Positions 7,873-15,689 of a DNA stretch of 64,000 bases are shown in pieces. This DNA is from Granulicella pectinivorans (GTDB lineage Bacteria; Acidobacteriota; Terriglobia; Terriglobales; Acidobacteriaceae). The DNA lies in contig NZ_FOZL01000001.1 of the NCBI RefSeq assembly GCF_900114625.1, positions 2,294,001 to 2,358,000 of the forward strand. The letters run 5' to 3'. Under the pieces are notes generated by a model, which did no database searches, was not told where the DNA came from, and saw only the letters and a program-made list of their open reading frames with translations. The position numbers and the translations under genes were made by a program. Positions within the stretch are counted from its first letter, which is position 1. The number at the start of each line of letters is the position of its first letter.

Positions 7873-9056
7873 TGTCCGTGAATACTTCACCGCCAATCGT
7901 TTTCATTGATGATGCGCATACTTTCGGTGGAGCACAGATTGCCATGGGGTGGGGAATCCGCTCGATCATATGCAACACCAGTGAACGTGTTGTGTGTGTA
8001 TGCACAGAGAAGACCAGACGAGCGGTTGAGGAGATTGTTGGTCTGACACCGCGGTTGGAGTTTATTGAGTGTCCGCCCGCTCTTCCTCTGAATATTTTCA
8101 GTTTTCCTCTTAGAATACCCGCATTTTTTCGTATTCTCCGTCCGCTGCTGCGTCTCGGAGTCAGGGGCTGGTGGCTGAATCTCTCAGGAATCGAATTCTG
8201 CCTTGCCCCTCTCACGACTCTTTTATGGTTTGGTGAGAAGCCACATGGATGGCTGCACAATACCGAGCGGTTTGCAGTACTGATAAAGAACGCATCATGG
8301 AGAAGAGCGCTTCTGAGTCGCTTGAGAGACTGGAGTGCGGACCGGTGGGCTTTCAGCCTTTACCCTTCGATCATTACGCCGAGCCAATCCACCATACCCG
8401 ATGTCGAGGCGCGTTTAAGGGGAAAAAGAAGGCCTTTCATCGGTCACCTTTACTCCCCACCCATTGGAGAGCAGACACGGGTTGTTCGAGATATCGAGAG
8501 AGATGCCAGCATCTCTGGACATAGAGTGATCGATCTATGGATGATTGGCCGGATTGACTACGGACACAAGAATAACCTGATTGCGCTCGATGTCCTGGGC
8601 AGGCTTGAAGAGAATAGCGTTAACGCGACCCTAACGATTGTTGGGGATGGTCCGGACTTTGCGGATATGAAGATAAAAGCGCAAGCACTCTCGTTTGGGC
8701 GCAAAGTGATTTTTCTTGGATGGAGCAACACTCCTTGGGACACGATCTCCCAATCTGCAACGGTTTTGATCCCATCTTTCTACGAGTCAATGTGTATCGT
8801 CGCTCGTGAGGCAATGGTTCGAGGGATCCGTATCGTCGCGAGCCCGATTCCCGTATTTCATGAGTGGATACCAGACTCCCTTATCGCCAACGATTTTGCG
8901 GTTGATACATTTGTGGAAAAGATCGTCGAGGTACAAGGTTTGCCAACGAGGCAGTTGCTTGAACTTTACGATGCAGCGCTATTGAGATTTTCGGATAAGA
9001 CGTTCATTGAGAGCTTCAAAAAGTACTCGAGTCAAGGCGGATCAGATGGCAACTAG
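7869..9056 (+). CDS. GT4-family glycosyltransferase
   Basis: This cytoplasmic glycosyltransferase (GT-B fold) would add a sugar to the polysaccharide repeat unit. The N-terminal half begins IVFIDDAHTFGGAQIAMGWG, a Rossmann start with the GGAQ glycine motif. The C-terminal half contains DLWMIGRIDYGHKNNLIALD, LTIVGDGPDFADM, IFLGWSNTPWDTI and IPSFYESMCIVAREAMVRG, where ESMCIVAREA is the E-x7-E donor-sugar motif of GT4. Length 395 aa is normal. Start ATG 7869 overlaps the preceding stop codon by four bases. The acceptor and donor sugars cannot be read from the sequence. Confidence 0.87.
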   Translation: MMSVNTSPPIVFIDDAHTFGGAQIAMGWGIRSIICNTSERVVCVCTEKTRRAVEEIVGLTPRLEFIECPPALPLNIFSFPLRIPAFFRILRPLLRLGVRGWWLNLSGIEFCLAPLTTLLWFGEKPHGWLHNTERFAVLIKNASWRRALLSRLRDWSADRWAFSLYPSIITPSQSTIPDVEARLRGKRRPFIGHLYSPPIGEQTRVVRDIERDASISGHRVIDLWMIGRIDYGHKNNLIALDVLGRLEENSVNATLTIVGDGPDFADMKIKAQALSFGRKVIFLGWSNTPWDTISQSATVLIPSFYESMCIVAREAMVRGIRIVASPIPVFHEWIPDSLIANDFAVDTFVEKIVEVQGLPTRQLLELYDAALLRFSDKTFIESFKKYSSQGGSDGN

Positions 9057-9091
9057 CTTGATGCAGGAGAATTCAAGGTGGGGTTCACGGA

Positions 9092-9790
9092 ATGCTTAGC
9101 GACCGCATAGCTTCTTATCTGATGAGGCGGTTTCGAGGCCGGAAACTCGATATCGCACCTCAACTTTCTGCGATGGCTGTGCTGACAAATCTTGCGCAGA
9201 AGGGGCTTGTCCCTCTGATTCGTGGCACTTTTGTCAAGATCTGGCTGGCGGAGGCGCGTGGCTCCTTCTTTCTGGGGAAGGGGTGCAAAATACTCAACAA
9301 GTCGATGCTGAAGATAGGGAATAACGTTTATATCGGCAACTACGGATATCTCGATTGCTTGTCTGTGGATGGTGTCACGATAGGCAATAGCGTGACGATT
9401 CGTGAAGGTTGCTGGGTACAGTTGACGAGCCACTATGACAAGCCGGGAGAGGGCATCACGATCGGGAACAACGTCTATATTGGTCCCAGGTCTATCCTTG
9501 GGGCGGCTGCTCAGATTACGATTGGTGACCGGTGTCAGTTGGGGGCAAATGTGTCTTTAATTGCGGAGAATCATGCGTTTTCGGGCGAGGGAGACATTTT
9601 CGAGCAAGGGGTCGTTCGCAAAGGCATTTGCATCGAGCGAGATGTCTGGATCGGCAATAATGTGACAGTTCTCGACGGTGTCACGGTAGGTGAGGGATCG
9701 GTGCTTGGTGCTGGAACGGTATTAACCCGATCTGTCCCGGCCCGTTCGGTTGTGGTTGGAGTTCCGGGAAGAGTCATTAAAACCAGATGA
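9092..9790 (+). CDS. second hexapeptide-repeat acyltransferase (WbbJ/maltose O-acetyltransferase-like)
   Basis: This 232-aa protein is built from hexapeptide repeats from about residue 60 onward (GNNVYIGNYGYLDC, VTIGNSVTIREGCWV, ITIGNNVYIGPRSILG) and ends with VWIGNNVTVLDGVTVGEG and PARSVVVGVPGRVI, the standard C-terminal coils. SLIAENHAFSG carries the probable catalytic histidine. It likely transfers acetyl groups from acetyl-CoA to a sugar in the surface polysaccharide. It is distinct in sequence from the acyltransferase at 7294. The stop overlaps the start of the wzy-like gene (ATGATG around 9787). Confidence 0.82.
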   Translation: MLSDRIASYLMRRFRGRKLDIAPQLSAMAVLTNLAQKGLVPLIRGTFVKIWLAEARGSFFLGKGCKILNKSMLKIGNNVYIGNYGYLDCLSVDGVTIGNSVTIREGCWVQLTSHYDKPGEGITIGNNVYIGPRSILGAAAQITIGDRCQLGANVSLIAENHAFSGEGDIFEQGVVRKGICIERDVWIGNNVTVLDGVTVGEGSVLGAGTVLTRSVPARSVVVGVPGRVIKTR

Positions 9791-11091
9791 TGAACCTCAG
9801 ACGGATAAGCGATAAGGTTCTCTACGGAATTCTGGTCTGCTGTATCTTCTCATTTAAGTTTGTGCTTATCGGTGTTGGAGAGAGCGGTATCCGCTTAGAC
9901 GATCTGCTGATTCTGATCGCCGCTCTCTTGCTTTTTTTACGCGGCGATATCAGTCGAATTGAGCGATCCAGGTCCTTCAATCTGTATATTTTTTTTATCG
10001 CAGTAAGCTTTCTTTCAGCGATATGGAATACCGCGTTGGGCCGTGTTGGCGGAATGATCGCGACGTTCTTCATCGTGAGACTGATTCAGTACTGCACCTT
10101 CTATTATCTGGGATATCTGGTGAGTGAGAGGGGCATCCGCATATCGAAAATGCTCACATGGTTCCTCATCATCTTATGTGTGGCTGTTCCGCTTCAGATG
10201 TTGGGCCTTGTTCCTGTCCCCGGTGCGTTTGAGGGAATCACCTCACGGGCAGTTGGGAATACAAACGGCCCTTATGAGATGGCCGCTGTCGCCGCATTTC
10301 TAATGTGCTATCTGGGGTACGGACAGAAGAGTCGCATTAAGGGAGTCCTTTCGACGGGACTGGTTGTTCTTTCTGCGTCACGTATCACTTTTATCGGGGC
10401 TGCATTGAGCCTCCTGCAGTTCTTCATTGTTCGAACTAAGACCCGTGCAGCTCGAGTTGCGATTGTCTCTACACTATTTGTGATGGGGTTTGTGCTGGTG
10501 GCGGTCTCCAGCAGCCTGACCATCGGCTCGGGCGAGGAGGACGGAAGCATCGTTGGGCGCCTCTCCAGTGCTGTTTCTGGATTCACGTTGGATATTCCCA
10601 TCGCGGTCTATCGAAGTGCTCCAACTTATGCTAAGTCGACAGACTACATCGATGGTCAATTTGCCGCTGCAATCGACGATGCCACAAATGTAGAGGCCGA
10701 CCAAAGTGGGTTGCAGAGAATCTTCCGTTGGATGACGCTCATCAAGACCACGCTTGCCAGTTATGACTCCATCGTTCTGGGACTGGGCCCGTCGTTCGGT
10801 TCCGCGGCTGTCGATGGCTATTTCGTGCGTCTTTTTATCGAGACAGGCCTCATTGGACTCTTTGCGTTCGGATGCTTTGCCTGGTCTCTGTTGGTCTCAC
10901 GGTCCAAGTCGAGCTGGGCTTTTCGCCAGTATGTTTTCATTCTGCTTACGACGTCCTGCTTTATCGATATCTTCGTCAGCTATAAACCTATGCTTTTATT
11001 CTGGATGTGGCATGGGATGCTGCAATACAAGAAGCGTGTTGCCGAGAATGAGGAAAATAACGGTCCAGCGCAAATTCTAATTGAGGTCTAG
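9787..11091 (+). CDS. Wzy-like O-antigen polymerase/ligase-family membrane protein
   Basis: This 434-aa polytopic membrane protein has about ten hydrophobic segments. A large hydrophilic periplasmic loop lies at about 255-330 (SAPTYAKSTDYIDGQFAAAI), followed by VLGLGPSFGSAAVDGYFVRL, the short G-L-G-P-x-F...D-x-x-F motif seen in O-antigen polymerase/ligase (Wzy/WaaL) proteins. It probably polymerises repeat units delivered by the Wzx-like flippase. Start ATG overlaps the previous stop. Its TAG stop (11089-11091) lies inside CTAG shared with the convergent glycosyltransferase gene. Confidence 0.82.
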   Translation: MMNLRRISDKVLYGILVCCIFSFKFVLIGVGESGIRLDDLLILIAALLLFLRGDISRIERSRSFNLYIFFIAVSFLSAIWNTALGRVGGMIATFFIVRLIQYCTFYYLGYLVSERGIRISKMLTWFLIILCVAVPLQMLGLVPVPGAFEGITSRAVGNTNGPYEMAAVAAFLMCYLGYGQKSRIKGVLSTGLVVLSASRITFIGAALSLLQFFIVRTKTRAARVAIVSTLFVMGFVLVAVSSSLTIGSGEEDGSIVGRLSSAVSGFTLDIPIAVYRSAPTYAKSTDYIDGQFAAAIDDATNVEADQSGLQRIFRWMTLIKTTLASYDSIVLGLGPSFGSAAVDGYFVRLFIETGLIGLFAFGCFAWSLLVSRSKSSWAFRQYVFILLTTSCFIDIFVSYKPMLLFWMWHGMLQYKKRVAENEENNGPAQILIEV

Positions 11092-12230
11092 TTTCGATGA
11101 GAGATTGCTTTGTTGAGGTAGATATCAAGGAGCCTCTCCGCGATTTGGTCCCATGTCTCGATGGCGCCCGAGGTTAGATCAATCGAGTTTACCGTCCCAT
11201 CATGGCTGCTTTTGAGTGCCTCTAGTATCCGTTGCACGATGGATTCTTTTGAAGCTGGATCGACATAGTAGGCATCTTGGCGCAGAAGCTCCGAAGTGCC
11301 TCCACAGATCGAAGCGACAACACGGCAACCGAGTACGTATGCCTCGATGTCCAGCCGTGAGGATACCTCAAACCAACTCGCAGCTACGTGAACGCGTGAC
11401 CGAGCAAGGTAGCTGTTGACCTGCTCGAAGGGAACACCGCCGAGATAATGAGATCGACTTCCCGCGATCATCTCTTTGAAGCGATCGCAGTATCGCTTGT
11501 GATTCGGGTTTTCGTAGCCGATGAAGGTCGCGCCTAACCCAAGAGATTCAAGTGCCTCCAGGATGGCAATCTGGTTCTTGCGTGATTCGATCCGCCCCAT
11601 TACGCAGATGTCGATGTCACGCTCCGATGGGGGGTGGAGGGACCCAAACTGTGGCATCTCAAAGCCGTTGCGGATGCAAAGAACCCTGTCAGGAGGAAGC
11701 TTGCATAACTCGTTTTCTATGTCTGCGAGTTCCTTGTCCGCGGCAACCAGGTTGACGTCAACTCCAAGCAATATTTGCGACTGTCCCTCGCGGACACCCT
11801 CCAATACTAGTTCCAGAGTTGCTGAACGTAACTCTGGATACTTTATCGACTTGACCAGACTACGCAGTGCGTCAAGGGTACTATATCCAATAATCCCTGA
11901 GAACAAGCCGATCAGGCCCCCACGGCCTTGCCGTTCATAAAGAGCAATCTCTTGATAGGAGTGGTGAAGAGGGGTCAGGACGATCTTTTTGCCTGATTGT
12001 TTTGCTGCCTTGAATTGTCGATAGAGATCAACGGGACGATCGATATTGGTAAGGTGAATTACATCGAAGTCAGAGAAATCGGGATTGAGACTTGTCGAGA
12101 TCACACCTTCGAAAGGGATTCCCCGTTTTGCAGCGGCCTGGGTACAGCGCTGAAGATATTCGCGCATGAGAAGGAGGTCTCCGCCAGGTTTGTCCAAGGC
12201 GTCGACGCGCATGGGGTAAGCAACTTTCAT
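11088..12230 (-). CDS. GT4-family glycosyltransferase
   Basis: This 380-aa GT-B glycosyltransferase starts MKVAYPMRVDALDKPGGDLL, the N-terminal glycine-rich loop, and has DICVMGRIESRKNQIAILEA and VHVAASWFEVSSRLDIEAYV as nucleotide-sugar domain motifs; the last resembles the E-x7-E motif (EVSSRLDIE). It ends with a long helix typical of GT4. GGAGAG lies upstream of ATG 12230. It is convergent with the Wzy-like gene and overlaps it by four bases; the two stop codons share CTAG. Its opposite orientation suggests separate control within the same biosynthetic locus. Confidence 0.83.
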   Translation of the reverse strand: MKVAYPMRVDALDKPGGDLLLMREYLQRCTQAAAKRGIPFEGVISTSLNPDFSDFDVIHLTNIDRPVDLYRQFKAAKQSGKKIVLTPLHHSYQEIALYERQGRGGLIGLFSGIIGYSTLDALRSLVKSIKYPELRSATLELVLEGVREGQSQILLGVDVNLVAADKELADIENELCKLPPDRVLCIRNGFEMPQFGSLHPPSERDIDICVMGRIESRKNQIAILEALESLGLGATFIGYENPNHKRYCDRFKEMIAGSRSHYLGGVPFEQVNSYLARSRVHVAASWFEVSSRLDIEAYVLGCRVVASICGGTSELLRQDAYYVDPASKESIVQRILEALKSSHDGTVNSIDLTSGAIETWDQIAERLLDIYLNKAISHRN

Positions 12231-12502
12231 CTTCTATACTCTCCAACGCTCCTAGTGCCAAAAGGCTGATGCCACGATGCGCTTTCTGCTCCCGGCACTT
12301 GTCAGATCGCTGCTTGAAGCACTATCCGGTTCGGATAAGAGCTCCGGTTTGCGGTCTAATGTGGCAGTCGTCTGGAAGCCGCCTCTCTTTCTTGATTCTA
12401 GATGATCTGCCACCTGGTTTCCGACAACGGCTCGTGGAAAATGCCGATGCTGTCTTTCTTCGCTGGGGACAAGAGTATTCGTGTCTGCGTAGAATGCCGT
12501 GC

Positions 12503-13801
12503 ATGGCAACGATACCGATGCCGCCGCCCCAGGAAACGCCCGAGGTTGCCGATGCGCTGGAGGCGCATGTCCAGCGCTTGTTGCAGAGTCCTCACTTTGC
12601 ACGGGCCGACACGCAACGGAAGCTGCTTGCTTATCTGTATGAACATCGGCACGAGACGGTGAGCGAGTATGCTCTGGCGACCGATGGGCTGGGGCGTAAC
12701 AGCAACTTCGACTCTACGACCGACGCTTCGGTGCGTGTGCACATCTCGCGGCTGCGGCGGAAGCTGAAGGACTACTATCTGCAGGAGCCCGGGGAGCCGG
12801 AGCTGCTGGTGATTCCGACAGGGACACATCAGCTAATGGTGCTGGAGCATCCGGCGGTGGCGGCGCGGGTGGAGGCTGTCGAGGCGGTTGGAAACGTTCC
12901 CGAGGTCGAGACGCGCCGCGATTTTCTGGTGCCGGGGCTGGTGGGGATGGTGGTCGTGCTGGCAGTTTTGGCAGGTTGGCTGGGATGGCGGAACCATGAG
13001 CTGAGCGGGCGGATTCGACCGGTTCCGAAGACGAGCGCTTTTTGGGCTTCGTTCCTGCAGGGGACGGCCCCGATCAAAATCATTCTGCCGACGCCGGTGT
13101 TTTTCGGTTTTCCGAATGAGCCGACGTTCCGGCTTCGGTCGGTATCGGTGAATGATTTCAACGACATCCCGAAGGATCCTCATTTTCAAGCGCTGGTGGA
13201 CAAGCTGGGGAAGCCATCGTTCGAGCAGTCGTATACGGTTACGTGGGACACGTTGGCGGCGATCGATATGGCGCGTTATCTGGACGCGGTGGGAGCGCAG
13301 CAGAGGATTTCGTTCGATGTGACGCGGGATTTGTCACCGCTGGTGCTGGAGAACTCGAACGTGATTGCGGTGGGGACGCACCAGACGCTGCAGCCTTTGA
13401 AGGAGTATCTGCAGGCGATGAACTTTTCGCTGGCTCCGTCGGAGCTGCGGGTGATCAACGCGAAGCCGAAACCGGGAGAGCAGGCGACGTACGAGATCAT
13501 CAACAAGTCGGGGAAGACGTCGAATGAGCGTGAGGTGAGGCCGTCGCTAGTGGCTCTGCTGCCGGGGCGGGCGCCGGGGTTGAAGGTGCTGCTTCTGCAG
13601 TCGAGGGATACGGGTGCGCTGGTGTCGCTGCTGTCGTCTTCGGCGGGGTCGAACTCGATGGAGGAGATGTTGAAGAAGAATGGGAACCCGCAGTACTTCG
13701 AGATGGTGACGTATACGGAGCTGGAGAACAACAGGCCGCTGCGGACGTGGCCGGTTGCGATTCATGCTTTTGCCTCGCAAGTGCCTGCAAATTCGATGTA
13801 A
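12503..13801 (+). CDS. membrane-anchored winged-helix (OmpR/ToxR-type) regulator
   Basis: The N-terminus has a DNA-binding winged-helix domain at about residues 20-110 (HFARADTQRKLLAYLYEHRH ... ASVRVHISRLRRKLKDYY), then a single membrane helix (FLVPGLVGMVVVLAVLAGWLGW, about 150-172) and a roughly 260-aa extracytoplasmic part of unknown fold (TYEIINKSGKTSNEREV). This one-component ToxR-like layout is frequent in Acidobacteriota. It probably senses an envelope or nutrient signal and controls the downstream FAD oxidoreductase and TonB-receptor genes. Start: the frame is open from 12269, but conserved sequence begins at ATG 12503 (ATG 12494 is an alternative); no strong Shine-Dalgarno is visible, so the start is uncertain. 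Its stop overlaps a GTAACA motif. Confidence 0.72.
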   Translation: MATIPMPPPQETPEVADALEAHVQRLLQSPHFARADTQRKLLAYLYEHRHETVSEYALATDGLGRNSNFDSTTDASVRVHISRLRRKLKDYYLQEPGEPELLVIPTGTHQLMVLEHPAVAARVEAVEAVGNVPEVETRRDFLVPGLVGMVVVLAVLAGWLGWRNHELSGRIRPVPKTSAFWASFLQGTAPIKIILPTPVFFGFPNEPTFRLRSVSVNDFNDIPKDPHFQALVDKLGKPSFEQSYTVTWDTLAAIDMARYLDAVGAQQRISFDVTRDLSPLVLENSNVIAVGTHQTLQPLKEYLQAMNFSLAPSELRVINAKPKPGEQATYEIINKSGKTSNEREVRPSLVALLPGRAPGLKVLLLQSRDTGALVSLLSSSAGSNSMEEMLKKNGNPQYFEMVTYTELENNRPLRTWPVAIHAFASQVPANSM

Positions 13802-13813
13802 CAGCACGTAACA
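13798..13813. promoter_or_regulatory. tandem GTAACA motif upstream of FAD oxidoreductase
   Basis: GTAACA occurs at 13798-13803 and again at 13808-13813, exactly 10 bp (one helical turn) apart, 52 bp before ATG 13865. The same hexamer flanks the palindrome at 15541 and recurs at 15606. It may be a binding site of the winged-helix regulator. Confidence 0.4.
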
Positions 13814-13864
13814 TACGGCTCGAAACGTGTCAGGCATGGGGTGCGGGTGACAGTATGTTTTCCC

Positions 13865-15496
13865 ATGAAGAGGAACCCGTTTCGTCCGCTCTGTGTTGTT
13901 TCCGGTCTGCTGTTTGCCTCCACCGCTGTCTCTGCCCTTGCTGCTGCTCCCGCTGCTCCGCCTGTGGATCTGGTGGTGTATGGGGGGACTGCCTCGGGTG
14001 TTGTTACTGCGTACTCGGCTGCCAGGGAAGGTCTGCACGTTGTGCTGCTGGAGCCCGGCGGGCATCTGGGCGGCATGGTGACCGGGGGGCTTTCGGCGAC
14101 GGACGCTGCCTATTTCAAGATCATCGGAGGGTATGCCCGCGATTTCTATCGTGAGGCTGCGGCGCACTACGGCGTCCACAAGCTGGACGCGCATGAGGAC
14201 TGGCTCTCGGAACCGAAGGTGGGCGAGGAGATCTTCAACACCTGGCTGAAGAGGGCTGGGGTGGAGGTCCACTTCCATGAGCGGGTGAAGGAGCATGGCG
14301 GCGTCTCGAAGAAGGGTACGCATGTGGTCTCGATTACGACCGAGGACGGGAGAGTGTGGGCGGCGAAGATCTTCGCGGACTGCTCGTATGAGGGCGACGT
14401 GATGGCCGAGGCCGGGGTGAAGTATACGGTGGGCCGGGAGGGTGAGGAGACCTACGGCGAGGATCTGGCCGGGGTGCGAGTGGATACGCCGAAACATCAG
14501 TTTTTGTGGAAGATCTCGCCTCGGGATGAGAACGGGAAGCTTATGCCGGAGGTGGATCCCGGACCGATGGGGGCGAATGGCGCGGGCGACAAGAAGGTGC
14601 AGGCCTATAACTTCCGGATGATTCTGACGGACGACCCGGCGAACAGGATGCCGTGGACGAAGCCGAAGGGATATGACGCGGCGAGGTTCGCGTTGCTGGC
14701 GAAGTATCTCGGGGAGTGGAAGGAACATATGCATCGTGAGCCGAACTTCCACGATGTGATGAACCCGGTGATGATTCCGCACCGGGAGGCGGACTTCAAC
14801 AACAACGGCGCGTTTTCGAGCGACTACATCGGGAAGAGCTGGACGTATCCGGATGCGAGCTATGCGGAGCGGAAGAGGATCTGGGACGACCACCTGCTCT
14901 ATACGCAGTCGTTTTTGTGGTTTCTGGCTTCGGATCCTCGGGTGCCGCAGCCTCTGCGGGATGAGGTGAACAGTTGGGGGCGAGCCAAGGACGAGTTTCC
15001 GGATACGGACGGGTGGCCGAACCAGCTTTATATCCGCGAGGGGCGGCGGATGGTTGGGGTGTATGTGATGCACCAGGCTGATCTGCAGACGGACCGGACG
15101 AAGAAGGATTCGATCGCGATGGGGTCGTACAACAGCGATTCCCACAACATACAGCGGGTAGCGACGCCCGATGGCGGGGTGCGGAACGAGGGCGATGTGC
15201 AGGTCTCGGTAAAGCCTTACGAGATTGCCTTCGGGACAATTCTTCCGAAGAAAGACCAGACGGACAATCTGTTGGTTCCGGTGTGTTTGTCGGCTTCGCA
15301 TGTAGCGTACTCGTCGGTCCGGATGGAGCCGCAGTACATGATGATGGGCCAGGCGGCGGGCGTTACGGCGGCGATGGCGATCAAGGGCAAGACGGCCGTA
15401 CAGGATGTCGATGTGGTGGCTCTGCAGCAGAGGCTGCGCAGCCAGAAAGCCATCCTTCATCTCGAGCAGGAGGCGACGGGGTCGGGCGTCGAGTAG
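13865..15496 (+). CDS. secreted FAD-dependent oxidoreductase
   Basis: The protein begins with a Sec signal peptide (MKRNPFRPLCVVSGLLFAST to ALAAAPAAPP), then the FAD-binding beta-alpha-beta motif VDLVVYGGTASGVVTAYSAA and LLEPGGHLGGMVTGGLSATD, which place it in the FAD-dependent oxidoreductase family of PF12831 type. A C-terminal FAD-contacting segment MMMGQAAGVTAAMAI is present. Length is 543 aa from ATG 13865; the frame is open from 13841 but the signal peptide fixes the start. The substrate is unknown; acidobacterial homologues often sit beside Oar-type receptors and carbohydrate-uptake genes. It lies between the winged-helix regulator and the receptor. Confidence 0.83.
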   Translation: MKRNPFRPLCVVSGLLFASTAVSALAAAPAAPPVDLVVYGGTASGVVTAYSAAREGLHVVLLEPGGHLGGMVTGGLSATDAAYFKIIGGYARDFYREAAAHYGVHKLDAHEDWLSEPKVGEEIFNTWLKRAGVEVHFHERVKEHGGVSKKGTHVVSITTEDGRVWAAKIFADCSYEGDVMAEAGVKYTVGREGEETYGEDLAGVRVDTPKHQFLWKISPRDENGKLMPEVDPGPMGANGAGDKKVQAYNFRMILTDDPANRMPWTKPKGYDAARFALLAKYLGEWKEHMHREPNFHDVMNPVMIPHREADFNNNGAFSSDYIGKSWTYPDASYAERKRIWDDHLLYTQSFLWFLASDPRVPQPLRDEVNSWGRAKDEFPDTDGWPNQLYIREGRRMVGVYVMHQADLQTDRTKKDSIAMGSYNSDSHNIQRVATPDGGVRNEGDVQVSVKPYEIAFGTILPKKDQTDNLLVPVCLSASHVAYSSVRMEPQYMMMGQAAGVTAAMAIKGKTAVQDVDVVALQQRLRSQKAILHLEQEATGSGVE

Positions 15497-15540
15497 GCGT
15501 TCTAGCCTGTTATCTCTGCAAGTTGCTGAAAAGAATGCAT

Positions 15541-15559
15541 CTGTTACGTAACGTAACAG
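15541..15559. promoter_or_regulatory. perfect 19-bp palindrome, candidate operator
   Basis: CTGTTACGTAACGTAACAG is perfectly symmetrical around a central A. It lies 44 bp after the FAD oxidoreductase stop and 130 bp before the receptor start, and contains the GTAACA half-site also found at 13798, 13808 and 15606. There is no T-run, so an operator is more likely than a terminator. Confidence 0.55.
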
Positions 15560-15689
15560 GCTGGAACTACACGACGATCGTCTGCGAACGCCATAGTTGC
15601 GAGCCGTAACAGAGAAGCCTGGATCCGCGTTGCGAACTTCGCGGACCCCGAGACGAAACAGTTTTGCAGTTCCCTTTGAGAGGCTATCC

